Shown here one piece after another: positions 39,072 through 47,790 of a stretch of 64,000 nucleotides of DNA. The position numbers and the translations under genes were made by a program. Origin of the DNA: an uncultured Bacteroides sp. (GTDB lineage: Bacteria; Bacteroidota; Bacteroidia; Bacteroidales; Bacteroidaceae); assembly GCA_947173895.1 (NCBI GenBank), contig CAMWGU010000001.1, positions 23,536 to 87,535 on the forward strand, given 5' to 3'. The number at the start of each line of letters is the position of its first letter. Within the stretch, counting starts at the first letter, position 1. The notes beneath the pieces are model-generated. The model saw only the letters and a list, made by a program, of their open reading frames with translations, searched no databases and was not told the origin of the DNA.

Positions 39072-39662
39072 TTAAAACAACATTTCTACTAATTGAGGAC
39101 GAAGGAAATCCTTGAAATAGTTTTCAAATTCCTCTTCACCAAAGTTCACCTTATAAGAGCCATCGGCAGGCGAAATGGTAAAGAGGGCTTTCATGCCATT
39201 CACTTGTTCTATTTTCACTCCTTTATCCAACAAAACTTTTGCATTTGCCGCAAAATATTTTTTAAGTCCTTCGGCATCGGCTGTAGAGATAACAATAGGT
39301 TCGTTTGTTGACCATTGAGCGGCCAATGAAACAATAAACTTGTTCAGATATTCTTCATCTGCCACGAAATCTTTTACCGATTTGCTCACCACTTCATTAG
39401 TAAGCAAAGTGGAGATTTCTGTTTTCAGCGCGTTCACTGCCTGTCCGGCAAACAATTTGATTTCTGATTGTGTATTCTCGGCTGTTTCCGCTGCTAACTT
39501 ACGAGCCGCGGCAAGTATAGATTCCGCCTCCTTGTGGGCATCCTCTACAATCTTCGCTGCTTCATCGCGAGCACTACTGATAAGCCGCTGTGCTTCTTCG
39601 TTTCCCTTTTCCACACCTTCACGATAAATCTTATCGGTAAGCTCCTGAATTTTATTTTCCAT
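39072..39662 (-). CDS. ntpE: V-type ATPase subunit E (peripheral stalk)
   Basis: The peripheral-stalk subunit that holds the A3B3 head against rotation. The 196-residue protein has a long N-terminal amphipathic helix (about 1-90, rich in Glu, Lys, Ala) and a compact C-terminal domain. The frame continues ten codons upstream of ATG 39662; I start there because MENKIQELTDKIY is the usual opening. It is the first gene of the operon, with a -7 element at 39726-39733. No partner subunit G/H gene is adjacent. Confidence 0.9.
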   Translation of the reverse strand: MENKIQELTDKIYREGVEKGNEEAQRLISSARDEAAKIVEDAHKEAESILAAARKLAAETAENTQSEIKLFAGQAVNALKTEISTLLTNEVVSKSVKDFVADEEYLNKFIVSLAAQWSTNEPIVISTADAEGLKKYFAANAKVLLDKGVKIEQVNGMKALFTISPADGSYKVNFGEEEFENYFKDFLRPQLVEMLF

Positions 39663-39725
39663 ATTCTTGAAGATATTTTTTGAGTTTAACACTTTCTTTC
39701 TTTAATAAATTCAAAAAGAATAGCC

Positions 39726-39733
39726 CAAAAATA
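39726..39733 (-). promoter_or_regulatory. -7 promoter element for the V-ATPase operon
   Basis: TATTTTTG on the minus strand, 64 bases upstream of the subunit E ATG. Confidence 0.5.
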
Positions 39734-39797
39734 CAAAAATCAATGAAAGAAAAAGAATTTAAAGATAGTTTTTATGCGAAAACTACTATAAAAAGAG

Positions 39798-39839
39798 AAA
39801 AAAGCGCCGTATTTATGTTTCAGAACATAAATACGGCGC
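39798..39839 (-). terminator. Terminator of the ileS-lspA gene cluster
   Basis: A perfect 16-bp inverted repeat (GCGCCGTATTTATGTT and its complement, 39804-39839) with a 4-base loop, followed on the minus strand by six T residues. Confidence 0.85.
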
Positions 39840-39930
39840 AGTTCAAAAAACATATTCGCATTTGAAGACCGATTCGAAGGATATAAAAATCGGCACATAC
39901 TTATGCTCCTTGTTTCCTTTGACGCTACGG

Positions 39931-40257
39931 CTAGCCCAAACGGATCGCTTTGCTCCCTGCCACAAACTCCTTTTGAGCACAATCAAAAATAGCTATATGC
40001 CATGCGTACATCGGCATCCCCGTTTCTGCTCCTACAACGACACGAACTAAAAAATCGGCAAACCTTTCGCCGGAACAAATGCGCAGATCGGAGAAAGGAG
40101 AAATAACAATCACCCCACCTATCCATTGAGTAGCACAAAGTTCTTGCGCCAAAGGGAAAAAAGTCTTCAGTCTGCCATTGTCTTCCAATTCCACTACATA
40201 CAGAGAGTGGCAAGTATCCGGCAAAACATACAAGTAATGGGAAGCAAAACGTTTCAT
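39931..40257 (-). CDS. Small conserved hypothetical protein
   Basis: A 108-residue protein with no signal peptide and no motif I can name. The opening MKRFASHYLYVLPDT is followed by strand-rich sequence (LYVVELEDNGRL, GGVIVISPF). I recall similar small proteins after lspA-DUF4296 in other Bacteroides, which supports it being real. It starts 18 bases after the DUF4296 gene in the same direction and is followed by the cluster's terminator. Function unknown. Confidence 0.65.
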   Translation of the reverse strand: MKRFASHYLYVLPDTCHSLYVVELEDNGRLKTFFPLAQELCATQWIGGVIVISPFSDLRICSGERFADFLVRVVVGAETGMPMYAWHIAIFDCAQKEFVAGSKAIRLG

Positions 40258-40275
40258 ACACTAATAAAAGGAAAA

Positions 40276-41169
40276 TCAGTCCTGCTGCCTGACCGAGCTA
40301 GGACGAATGGAAGAAGCATCAAGCGTATCTGCCTTTTTTTCCATTTGCATGGCATCCACATTCCGTTCCATCGCCAGACTGTCTTCGGCATCCACTCGAA
40401 CCGTGTCGGCCGGTTCATGATAACGGGTCAAGGTAATGTTATTGATTATCAATCCCGGTTTATTTACAGCCGGATCGCTATCCGTATAGTAAATAAATCC
40501 ATGTATGCTCCTAATGGCAAAAGCAGAATCCGGCCGGATGTACAAAGTCTGCATGCCCGAACGGGTAACCTCCTCCACACGTCCCACTACAGAGTCATTT
40601 TCGAACAAAATATTGAAACCCATGGTCGCTTTCCGGTCGCCTTCCGAAAGGAATATGTAATCGGCAGACCATAGAAACGCATCTTTTGCCTTGAAATTAC
40701 TATCGGCGGAAATCTCAAAAACAACCTTATCGGCAAGCGGAACATGGGTCAGCCAATACAACTTTCGGTCATACCACACATCTACAGTATCGCCTGGCAA
40801 CGAAGTGGACGATCTGTTCTCGCGCAAGGCCAGTAACTCCTGCATACGGGTTTTCTCGCTGCGAAAGCGTTTTCCTATTTTCTTATAAAGTTCGGTAAGT
40901 TCCTCCGTATGGCGCGTGTACCACACCATCGACGAATCAAACTGAGCCTCGGTAACGTGATGTTTGTCGAAAATATAGTTCTTGTATGCTTCTTTCTGAT
41001 AATTATCAGAATAACTCAGATTATACCCCATAGAGATACTTAAATGATAATCATACAATATCTCTTCCATCCTGTTCGGCTGGATGATGTCCTTAGGTAT
41101 CTGTTTGCCACATCCCGCCACGAAAACTGCCCCTAGCAGCCACGTCCAAGTTCTGTTTCTGCAACACAT
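40276..41169 (-). CDS. DUF4296 lipoprotein
   Basis: A 297-residue lipoprotein with lipobox VAGC about 20 residues in. The N-terminal half is the helical DUF4296 domain (DIIQPNRMEEILYDYHLSISM), seen in Bacteroidetes; the rest is beta-rich and ends in an acidic, low-complexity tail. Function unknown, probably at the cell envelope. It lies immediately after lspA, whose product cleaves lipoprotein signal peptides, a linkage common in this group. A GTG one codon earlier (41172) is an alternative start. Confidence 0.8.
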   Translation of the reverse strand: MCCRNRTWTWLLGAVFVAGCGKQIPKDIIQPNRMEEILYDYHLSISMGYNLSYSDNYQKEAYKNYIFDKHHVTEAQFDSSMVWYTRHTEELTELYKKIGKRFRSEKTRMQELLALRENRSSTSLPGDTVDVWYDRKLYWLTHVPLADKVVFEISADSNFKAKDAFLWSADYIFLSEGDRKATMGFNILFENDSVVGRVEEVTRSGMQTLYIRPDSAFAIRSIHGFIYYTDSDPAVNKPGLIINNITLTRYHEPADTVRVDAEDSLAMERNVDAMQMEKKADTLDASSIRPSSVRQQD

Positions 41170-41172
41170 CAC

Positions 41173-41811
41173 TTATTCTTTTACTTCTTCGGCCAACGGT
41201 TGGATATTCTTATTCAGATATTTACCGTAGAATAACAACAAAGCCACAATACCACAACTGATGGCAGCATCGGCAAAATTAAAGATCGGGCTAAAGAAGA
41301 TGAAATGATCTCCTCCTATCCCCGGTATCCATTCGGGCCAGTTTGTTTCGATAAGGGGAAAATAAAACATATCCACCACCTTGCCATACAGCCATTCTGC
41401 ATATCCCTCGCCCACCGGGACGAAAGAGGCAATTGCGCTATGGGTACTTTCGCTGAAAATGACTCCATAGAACACACTGTCGATAATATTGCCAATGGCT
41501 CCTGCCAGAATCAAGGAAAGACAAACAATGTAGCCCGTCTTGTAGTTCCGTTTTATAATTCTTGCCAAATACCAGATTATCAGTCCCACTGCCGCAAGAC
41601 GAAATGTAGTGAGAAACAGTTTTCCAAATATTTCCATTCCGAAAGCCATTCCGTTGTTTTCTGTAAAGTAAATATAAAACCAATCTGTAATACGGATGCT
41701 CTCATGCCAATACATGGTGGTCTTGACCCATACTTTTATAATTTGGTCGACAATTAATACTCCGAAAACGATAAGAACAGCAAGTTGTCCCTTGGTGAGT
41801 AGTTTCTTCAT
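41173..41811 (-). CDS. lspA: Lipoprotein signal peptidase II
   Basis: An inner-membrane aspartyl protease that removes signal peptides from lipidated prolipoproteins. The 212-residue sequence has four membrane helices and the two catalytic aspartates at D111 (GNIID) and D181 (FNFAD). It is longer than E. coli LspA (164) because of a loop of about 45 residues between them (about 118-165), usual in Bacteroidetes. Its stop is three bases before the DUF4296 start. The 120-base gap upstream contains a nested hairpin that may limit read-through from the DksA-like gene. Confidence 0.93.
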   Translation of the reverse strand: MKKLLTKGQLAVLIVFGVLIVDQIIKVWVKTTMYWHESIRITDWFYIYFTENNGMAFGMEIFGKLFLTTFRLAAVGLIIWYLARIIKRNYKTGYIVCLSLILAGAIGNIIDSVFYGVIFSESTHSAIASFVPVGEGYAEWLYGKVVDMFYFPLIETNWPEWIPGIGGDHFIFFSPIFNFADAAISCGIVALLLFYGKYLNKNIQPLAEEVKE

Positions 41812-41832
41812 TTATCCTATTGAATATTTCTT

Positions 41833-41919
41833 AAAAAAATTAAGATTGGAGAAATAGAAACAATAAAACCGGTGAGACTTGTCGCACTTTCCGTTTTATT
41901 CTTTCCATCTCCCAATCTT
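41833..41919 (-). terminator. Nested hairpin between dksA-like gene and lspA
   Basis: Outer arms 41842-41852 and 41908-41919 (AAGATTGGAGA-like) enclose an inner hairpin, AATAAAACCGG 41862-41872 with CCGTTTTATT 41891-41900. On the minus strand the outer stem is followed by a run of seven T residues at 41833-41839. It looks like an intercistronic terminator or attenuator. Confidence 0.6.
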
Positions 41920-41931
41920 TCATCCAAACTA

Positions 41932-42312
41932 TTATTTCTTTCCGTCGTTCTTAGCCTCGATGCTCAATGTAGCATGAGGCACCGCACGAAGTCTTTCCTT
42001 CGGAATCAGTTTGCCGGTCTCGCGGCAGATGCCGTAAGTCTTGTTCTCAATACGCACCAGTGCTCCCTGCAACCCCTGAATGAACTTCAACTGACGTGCA
42101 GCCAGTCGGGTAGTCTCTTCTTTGGACAAGGTGTTGGCACCTTCTTCCAACACCTTATAAGTGGGAGATGTATCATCCGTATCATTTCCGTCCTTGTTCA
42201 TGATACTGTTTTTCAGTCTGTCATAATCGCGCTGGGCTAATTCCAGTTTTTCCATGATAATGGCCCGGAACTCCTCGAGTTCCGCATCTGAATATCTAGT
42301 TTTTTCAGCCAT
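41932..42312 (-). CDS. DksA/TraR-family protein with most zinc cysteines lost
   Basis: A 126-residue DksA-like protein: a helical coiled coil (about 10-90), then the zinc-finger region. In DksA the pattern is C-x2-C-x17-C-x2-C; here the same four positions are C96, T99, S117 and A120, so only one cysteine is left. The family binds the RNA polymerase secondary channel and cooperates with ppGpp. Cysteine-poor paralogues such as Pseudomonas DksA2 work without zinc, so this one may too. The coiled-coil tip (DGNDTDDTSP) is acidic, as the family requires. It is 19 bases after ileS. Confidence 0.85.
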   Translation of the reverse strand: MAEKTRYSDAELEEFRAIIMEKLELAQRDYDRLKNSIMNKDGNDTDDTSPTYKVLEEGANTLSKEETTRLAARQLKFIQGLQGALVRIENKTYGICRETGKLIPKERLRAVPHATLSIEAKNDGKK

Positions 42313-42331
42313 ATTCTCTCAGTTTTAAAGG

Positions 42332-45300
42332 TTAATATTCTTTTACGACATTCACATAAAGCGAGAAGTCGTCAAAATTCAGTTCTGTGCCGTTCGTTAT
42401 TTCATCCACTAATTCCAAGGAATTAGCAAGAACTTGGTTACAAATATAACCATTATATTCATTCACAGCAGCATCCGTTTGAGGATTTTTAGATAATGAT
42501 ACTTTTATTTTGTCTGTTATTTCAAATCCACTACTCTTACGGATATTCTGTATACGGTTCACCAGTTCACGGGCAATTCCTTCGCGGCGCAGTTCTTCGG
42601 TAACGGTAACTTCCAAAGCCACTGTCAGTTTACCCTCATTAGCGACCAGCCATCCCGGAATATCTTCACTGAATATTTCCACATCCTGAGTTTCGATGAC
42701 GGCTTCCGCACCATCAAGTGCAAAGGTGTATCGGCCGTCTTTCTCCAGTTCGGCGATGGCCTCCTGCGACATGCCGGCCACAGCAGCAGCCACGGCTTTC
42801 ATCTGTTTGCCGAATTTCGGACCAAGTTTCTTGAAGTCACATTTCACTTTCTTCACCAACACACCTGCCGATCCGTCTACAAACTTGATTTCCTTGACGT
42901 TCACCTCGTTCATAATCAAATCCTTCACCGCCTCGATATGTTTTTTCTGCTCTTCGTCCACCACCGGCACCATGATACACTGCAATGGTTGGCGCACCTT
43001 GATGTTGACTTTGCGGCGCAATGCCAACACCATGGAAGTGACATCCTGTGCCATTTGCATACGGGCTTCCAGTTCGCCATCGACCAACGTCTCGTTGCAT
43101 TCCGGGAATCGTGCCAAGTGTACAGAAACCACCGTATCGCGACCTGTCACGGCAATCAGATCCGTATATAAGCGGTCGGCATAGAACGGAGCGATGGGAG
43201 CCATCAGTTTGGCCACTGTCTCAAGACAAACATACAAGGTCTGATATGCAGACAGTTTATCTTGCGACATAGCACTACCCCAGAAACGCTTGCGGTTCAA
43301 GCGCACATACCAGTTGCTCAGGTTGTCATTCACAAAGTCTGTAATCAGACGCCCCGCCTTGGTAGGCTCGTAATCGTTATAGCAAGCGTCCACGTTCTTC
43401 ACCAGCGAATTCAAGACAGACAGAATCCAACGGTCGATCTCAGGACGTTCGCTTACCGGCACCTCCGCTTCCTGATAGGCAAAGCCGTCCACATTGGCAT
43501 AGAGCGCAAAGAACGAATAGGTATTATACAAAGTACCGAAGAACTTACGACGCACTTCGTCCACTCCATCGGTGTCAAATTTCAAATTATCCCACGGAGA
43601 AGAATTGGTTATCATGTACCAACGCAAAGGGTCAGAACCATATTGCTCGATGGCACCAAACGGATCTACCGCATTGCCCAGACGCTTCGACATCTTGTTG
43701 CCGTTCTTGTCCAACACCAATCCGTTGGAAATTACATTTTTATAGGCCACACTGTCGAACACCATCGTGGCGATGGCATGCAGCGTAAAGAACCAGCCAC
43801 GGGTCTGATCCACCCCTTCGGCAATGAAGTCTGCCGGATAATACGAACGATCATCCACAATTTCCTTATTTTCAAACGGATAATGCAATTGCGCGTATGG
43901 CATGGCACCCGAATCGAACCAAACGTCAATCAAGTCTGATTCACGTTTCATCGGCTTGCCACTAGCGGACACCAAGATAATGTCGTCCACATACGGACGG
44001 TGCAAATCTATCTTATCATAATTTTCTCCTGTATATTCACCCGGCACAAAACCTTTCTCTTTATACGGATTGGATGTCATGAATCCGGCTGCAATGGATT
44101 TTTCTATTTCGGCATACAATTCTTCTACCGAACCGACACACAACTCCTCTCCTTCCTCGCTGCGCCAGATAGGCAGCGGAGTACCCCAGTAGCGCGAACG
44201 GCTCAAGTTCCAGTCGTTCAGGTTCTCCAGCCATTTTCCGAAGCGTCCGGTTCCTGTAGATTCCGGTTTCCAGTTGATAGTCTTGTTCAGCTCCATCATG
44301 CGTTCCTTGACCGCGGTGGAACGAATGAACCAACTGTCCAGCGGATAGTAAAGCACCGGTTTGTCGGTACGCCAGCAGTGCGGATAGTTATGCACGTGTT
44401 TTTCTATCTTGAATGCCTGGTTACCGGCCTTCATCATCATGCAAATGTAGATATCGAGCGACTCGGCTGCGGCTGCGGCTTTTTCGTCAAATTTACCGTC
44501 TACAGTGAACTGCGGATCGTAAGCATTCTTCACCCACCGGCCCTGATATTCCTTATATTTCTCTACGTCCACACACTCTTTCACAAATGCCTCGTCCAGT
44601 TCGTCCAACAGATAGAACTTACCGGTCAAGTCCACCATCGGGCGTGTCTCACCTTTCTTGTTGATCATGAATAGAGACGGAATACCTGCGGCACGTGCCA
44701 CAAAAGCATCGTCCGCACCAAAGGTGGGAGCAATATGCACAATACCCGTACCGTCTTCGGTGGTCACATAGTCGCCCGAGATAACACGGAATGCCTGTCC
44801 GGCCGCTTCTTGCCATTTCCCGTTTTCATCTACTGTCACCGGTTTCACCCAAGGGATGAGCTGTTCGTATTCCATACCCACCAGATCCGGGCCTTTGTAT
44901 TCGCCCACCACTTTGAAGGGAATCAGTTTATCACCCGGCTTATATGCTTCCAGATCAAGATCTTCCGCTTTCTTGTTAAAGTGAGAGTAAAGCAAAGCCT
45001 TTGCCAATACGACGGTCATTTTCTCGCCGGTATATCCATTGTAAGTCTGCACGGCCACGTAGTCAATCTTCGGTCCCACACACAATGCCGTGTTCGAAGG
45101 AAGTGTCCACGGAGTAGTAGTCCATGCCAGGAAGTAAGGAGTTCCCCACTCTGCCATCTCAGGTTTCGGGTTCTTCATTTTGAACTGTCCCACCACGGTA
45201 GTATCCTTCACATCGCGATAGCAACCCGGCTGGTTCAACTCGTGCGAACTCAGTCCGGTTCCGGCAGCCGGAGAATAAGGCTGAATGGTATAACCCTTGT

Positions 45301-45823
45301 AAAGCAATCCTTTATTGTAAAGCTGTTTCAGCAGCCACCACAGCGTCTCGATGTAACGGTTATCGTATGTGATATAAGGATTTTCCAAGTCCACCCAGTA
45401 GCCCATCTTATGAGTAAGGTCGGTCCACTCTTTAGTGAACTTCATCACATCCTTACGGCATGCGGCGTTATACTCGGCAACCGAAATAGTCTTTCCGATA
45501 TCTTCTTTGGTGATATGCAACGCTTTTTCCACGCCCAGCTCCACAGGCAACCCGTGTGTATCCCATCCGGCCTTACGCTTCACCTGAAAACCTTTCATGG
45601 TTTTGTAACGACAGAAAGTATCTTTAATGGTGCGTGCCATCACGTGGTGAATACCCGGCATACCGTTAGCCGAGGGAGGTCCTTCGTAAAACACGAAAGA
45701 AGGATATCCTTCACGTTCTGTCATACTCTTGGCGAAAACATCATTTTCATCCCAATTTTTCAGCACATCTTTATTGACCTGTGATAGGTTGAGTTGCGAG
45801 TGTTCAGCAAATTTCTTACTCAT
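42332..45823 (-). CDS. ileS: Isoleucyl-tRNA synthetase, IleRS2 type with GIHH motif
   Basis: Charges tRNA(Ile) in the cytoplasm. The 1163-residue enzyme is of the eukaryote-like IleRS2 type: KMSKRLGN at 710-717 and a long C-terminal region without the CxxC zinc finger of IleRS1. The class I signature, normally HxGH, reads GIHH at 57-60. This GxHH form has been reported in a subset of IleRS2 enzymes and linked to extreme mupirocin resistance. The frame extends 17 codons upstream, but MSKKFAEH at 45823 is the natural start. A -7 element (TAAATTTG) lies 65 bases upstream. It leads a same-direction cluster with the DksA-like gene and lspA. Confidence 0.95.
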   Translation of the reverse strand: MSKKFAEHSQLNLSQVNKDVLKNWDENDVFAKSMTEREGYPSFVFYEGPPSANGMPGIHHVMARTIKDTFCRYKTMKGFQVKRKAGWDTHGLPVELGVEKALHITKEDIGKTISVAEYNAACRKDVMKFTKEWTDLTHKMGYWVDLENPYITYDNRYIETLWWLLKQLYNKGLLYKGYTIQPYSPAAGTGLSSHELNQPGCYRDVKDTTVVGQFKMKNPKPEMAEWGTPYFLAWTTTPWTLPSNTALCVGPKIDYVAVQTYNGYTGEKMTVVLAKALLYSHFNKKAEDLDLEAYKPGDKLIPFKVVGEYKGPDLVGMEYEQLIPWVKPVTVDENGKWQEAAGQAFRVISGDYVTTEDGTGIVHIAPTFGADDAFVARAAGIPSLFMINKKGETRPMVDLTGKFYLLDELDEAFVKECVDVEKYKEYQGRWVKNAYDPQFTVDGKFDEKAAAAAESLDIYICMMMKAGNQAFKIEKHVHNYPHCWRTDKPVLYYPLDSWFIRSTAVKERMMELNKTINWKPESTGTGRFGKWLENLNDWNLSRSRYWGTPLPIWRSEEGEELCVGSVEELYAEIEKSIAAGFMTSNPYKEKGFVPGEYTGENYDKIDLHRPYVDDIILVSASGKPMKRESDLIDVWFDSGAMPYAQLHYPFENKEIVDDRSYYPADFIAEGVDQTRGWFFTLHAIATMVFDSVAYKNVISNGLVLDKNGNKMSKRLGNAVDPFGAIEQYGSDPLRWYMITNSSPWDNLKFDTDGVDEVRRKFFGTLYNTYSFFALYANVDGFAYQEAEVPVSERPEIDRWILSVLNSLVKNVDACYNDYEPTKAGRLITDFVNDNLSNWYVRLNRKRFWGSAMSQDKLSAYQTLYVCLETVAKLMAPIAPFYADRLYTDLIAVTGRDTVVSVHLARFPECNETLVDGELEARMQMAQDVTSMVLALRRKVNIKVRQPLQCIMVPVVDEEQKKHIEAVKDLIMNEVNVKEIKFVDGSAGVLVKKVKCDFKKLGPKFGKQMKAVAAAVAGMSQEAIAELEKDGRYTFALDGAEAVIETQDVEIFSEDIPGWLVANEGKLTVALEVTVTEELRREGIARELVNRIQNIRKSSGFEITDKIKVSLSKNPQTDAAVNEYNGYICNQVLANSLELVDEITNGTELNFDDFSLYVNVVKEY

Positions 45824-45887
45824 AATTTTATATCGTTTTCTTGTATTTTCTAGCCCAAAGGCAATGCCTTCCAAAAATTTAAAGGTG

Positions 45888-45895
45888 CAAATTTA
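45888..45895 (-). promoter_or_regulatory. -7 promoter element for ileS
   Basis: TAAATTTG on the minus strand, 65 bases upstream of the ileS ATG. Confidence 0.4.
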
Positions 45896-45964
45896 CAAGA
45901 AAATTAAATAGATAGAAAGTTTTAGTTGTTTTTTTTAATTCAGATAAAAAATACCGTTTCCCGA

Positions 45965-46801
45965 TCATTGCAGTCTTTTCCGGTATGCCGATGTATTCTC
46001 TCCCGTCATGTTCTTAAAAAAGCGGCTGAAAGTACCTACACTTTCAAAACCCAGAATGACGGAAATCTCCTTCACACTGTGCGAAGTGTGCAACAACAGC
46101 CGTTTGGCCTCTGTCACCACCCGTTCTTGAATGACTTTCAAGGGAGAAGGCATTCCGTAGGCGGCAAACAGATTAGAAAGGGTCTTGGGCGAACGATGCA
46201 GCAGGGCAGCGTATGCCTGTACCTGCTTTTTCTCTTTAAAATAATTATCTACCAGCACATAATAACGCTGAATGATGTCAAATCCCTTTTCATTGACCGG
46301 AAAACCGGACAACTGTTTGCGAGCCAGCCGAGTACACAAAATGACAAATCGCTTCAACAGCAGACGAAGCATCTCTCCTTGCAAATTGTCGCACAGGATG
46401 TATTCAGCAATCATCCGGTCCACTACTTCGTGCAACAGTCCGGAATCGGCAATTGGCAGGTGCAGATGCACGATGCACGACGTCCCGCCAAACAACACGC
46501 CGCTACACGATACTTCCTTCTCATGCTTGCAGATGCCATAAAAGTTCTCATTAAACAGCAGAGCAAGGTATTTGCCTGACACTTCCTTGAACTCCGCGCG
46601 ATGAAGATTATTCATCGAGATAATTTCATCCTGCCCCATCTCTATTTCCACATGGTCTACTGTCAATGTCAGTTTGCCTTCCCAGACCCATATAAATTTA
46701 TACAGGTTATCATTTTCACAGATAACCCTGCCTGTGTGAAACGCTTCAGTCAGTATCATCGTTTCTTGCAAAGATGTATCATAGTATACGTAATTCATCA
46801 T
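45965..46801 (-). CDS. AraC-family transcriptional regulator
   Basis: A 278-residue regulator with an N-terminal cupin-like sensory domain and a C-terminal AraC double helix-turn-helix (about 180-278), including the second helix pair SVKEISVILGFESVGTFSRFFKNMTG. The ligand and targets are unknown. The frame extends 19 codons further upstream, but the -7 element at 46840-46847 falls inside that extension, so I start at ATG 46801 (ATG 46798 equally possible). It lies alone upstream of ileS in the same direction. Confidence 0.88.
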   Translation of the reverse strand: MMNYVYYDTSLQETMILTEAFHTGRVICENDNLYKFIWVWEGKLTLTVDHVEIEMGQDEIISMNNLHRAEFKEVSGKYLALLFNENFYGICKHEKEVSCSGVLFGGTSCIVHLHLPIADSGLLHEVVDRMIAEYILCDNLQGEMLRLLLKRFVILCTRLARKQLSGFPVNEKGFDIIQRYYVLVDNYFKEKKQVQAYAALLHRSPKTLSNLFAAYGMPSPLKVIQERVVTEAKRLLLHTSHSVKEISVILGFESVGTFSRFFKNMTGENTSAYRKRLQ

Positions 46802-46839
46802 GGCTAAACTGTTTTGTGCATTTCTTTTGGTTGCCCATA

Positions 46840-46847
46840 CAAAGATA
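46840..46847 (-). promoter_or_regulatory. -7 promoter element for the AraC regulator
   Basis: TATCTTTG on the minus strand, with TTTG 17 bases upstream (slightly closer than the usual 19-21). It lies 39 bases before the ATG at 46801. Confidence 0.5.
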
Positions 46848-46858
46848 GTGATTTTCAC

Positions 46859-46993
46859 TTAGATCAAACCACCCTCAATTTGAGCATCGAAGAAGCTACA
46901 AAAACGACCAATCATTTGATTTACAATGAATAAGCAGACAACAAACAGAAACACAAGGGAAAGTATCAGGACAAAAAAAGGAATTTTTGCCAT
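46859..46993 (-). CDS. Possible small membrane protein (44 aa)
   Basis: A short frame encoding MAKIPFF followed by an unbroken hydrophobic stretch of about 18 residues and a short polar tail. It overlaps the region just upstream of the AraC promoter. No ribosome site is clear and there is no family match from memory, so it may be chance. If real it is a single-span membrane peptide. Confidence 0.2.
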   Translation of the reverse strand: MAKIPFFVLILSLVFLFVVCLFIVNQMIGRFCSFFDAQIEGGLI

Positions 46994-47068
46994 CATTTTA
47001 GGAAATATAGCTATGATAATAATTATCCAGATAAATTTGTTAGTTTTGCAATGAGCAAAAGATTTCTG

Positions 47069-47668
47069 TTTTAAGCGTGGAAAATACATTCATAGGGCAT
47101 TTTTTAAGGGGCAACGTTCTGCAAATATACAACATCAAAAAAAAGCGTTTGTCAAGAAGGGGATTGGCAACGGGGCAAATCCGGGTACAAAATGTAGCGG
47201 AACTTGGCGCAAGGATATGATACACATGCAGGCCTGTGCATCGAAACACAGCAGGCTTGTTCACTGTACAAGCTTGGCTTGTTCGGCGCACGGATTCATC
47301 GTAAAAACACGTACGTATGTGCGAGCTTGTACATACGTACGTGTAGACCTACACATACGTATGTATAGCCTCACACGTACGTACGTGCCAGAGGGCATCA
47401 TCCCCTCATCAGGTTGCTTTTTCCCTTCTCCTTTCATCCTTTCATTTTTAGCAGAAACTATTATCGATCAAGCTGTTAAAGATGACAGAACATCCCCTCA
47501 TTCCCCTTTCAGCCATGCCACACAAGTCCTTTCACTGCTATCTTCAGCGGTTCCAGGCATTTTGCATTTGTGTGCCAATGAAAGGAAGCTGAAAGAAGTG
47601 TACGGAATGTCGTTTCACAGCTGTATCCCCTATCAACAGGGCGTTTCGACAGCTAATGAAAGGATGAA
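47069..47668 (+). repeat. Dispersed intergenic repeat, copy C
   Basis: It shares its left end with copy B (AAGCGTGGAAAATACATTC, then AAGCGTTTGTCAAGA), but an extra stretch of about 45 bases is inserted between these words. The GAACA-type array is short and decayed (about 47226-47290); the palindrome array has four units at exactly 22 bp (47307-47390). The conserved CATCAGGTTG and CCTTTCAT-rich part follows, ending at AATGAAAGGATGAAAG, where the terminator of the M48 gene begins. A -7-like TAGTTTTG at 47041-47048 points into the element. The copy fills most of the gap between the AraC and M48 genes. Confidence 0.85.
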
Positions 47669-47712
47669 AGAAACCGGACGACTTGACATCGAGAAGTCAC
47701 TATCGTCCGGTT
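47666..47712 (-). terminator. Terminator of the M48 protease gene
   Basis: AACCGGACGA (47672-47681) pairs with TCGTCCGGTT (47703-47712), with an inner TTGAC/GAAGTC-like pairing; the minus strand continues TTTCTTT. It abuts the end of repeat copy C. Confidence 0.65.
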
Positions 47713-47790
47713 CATCACACATTTTTTGTACGTTTCATCAGCACCCGGCCCAAAAACATGCCATCATTCTCCTACCCGGATGCCGACAAT

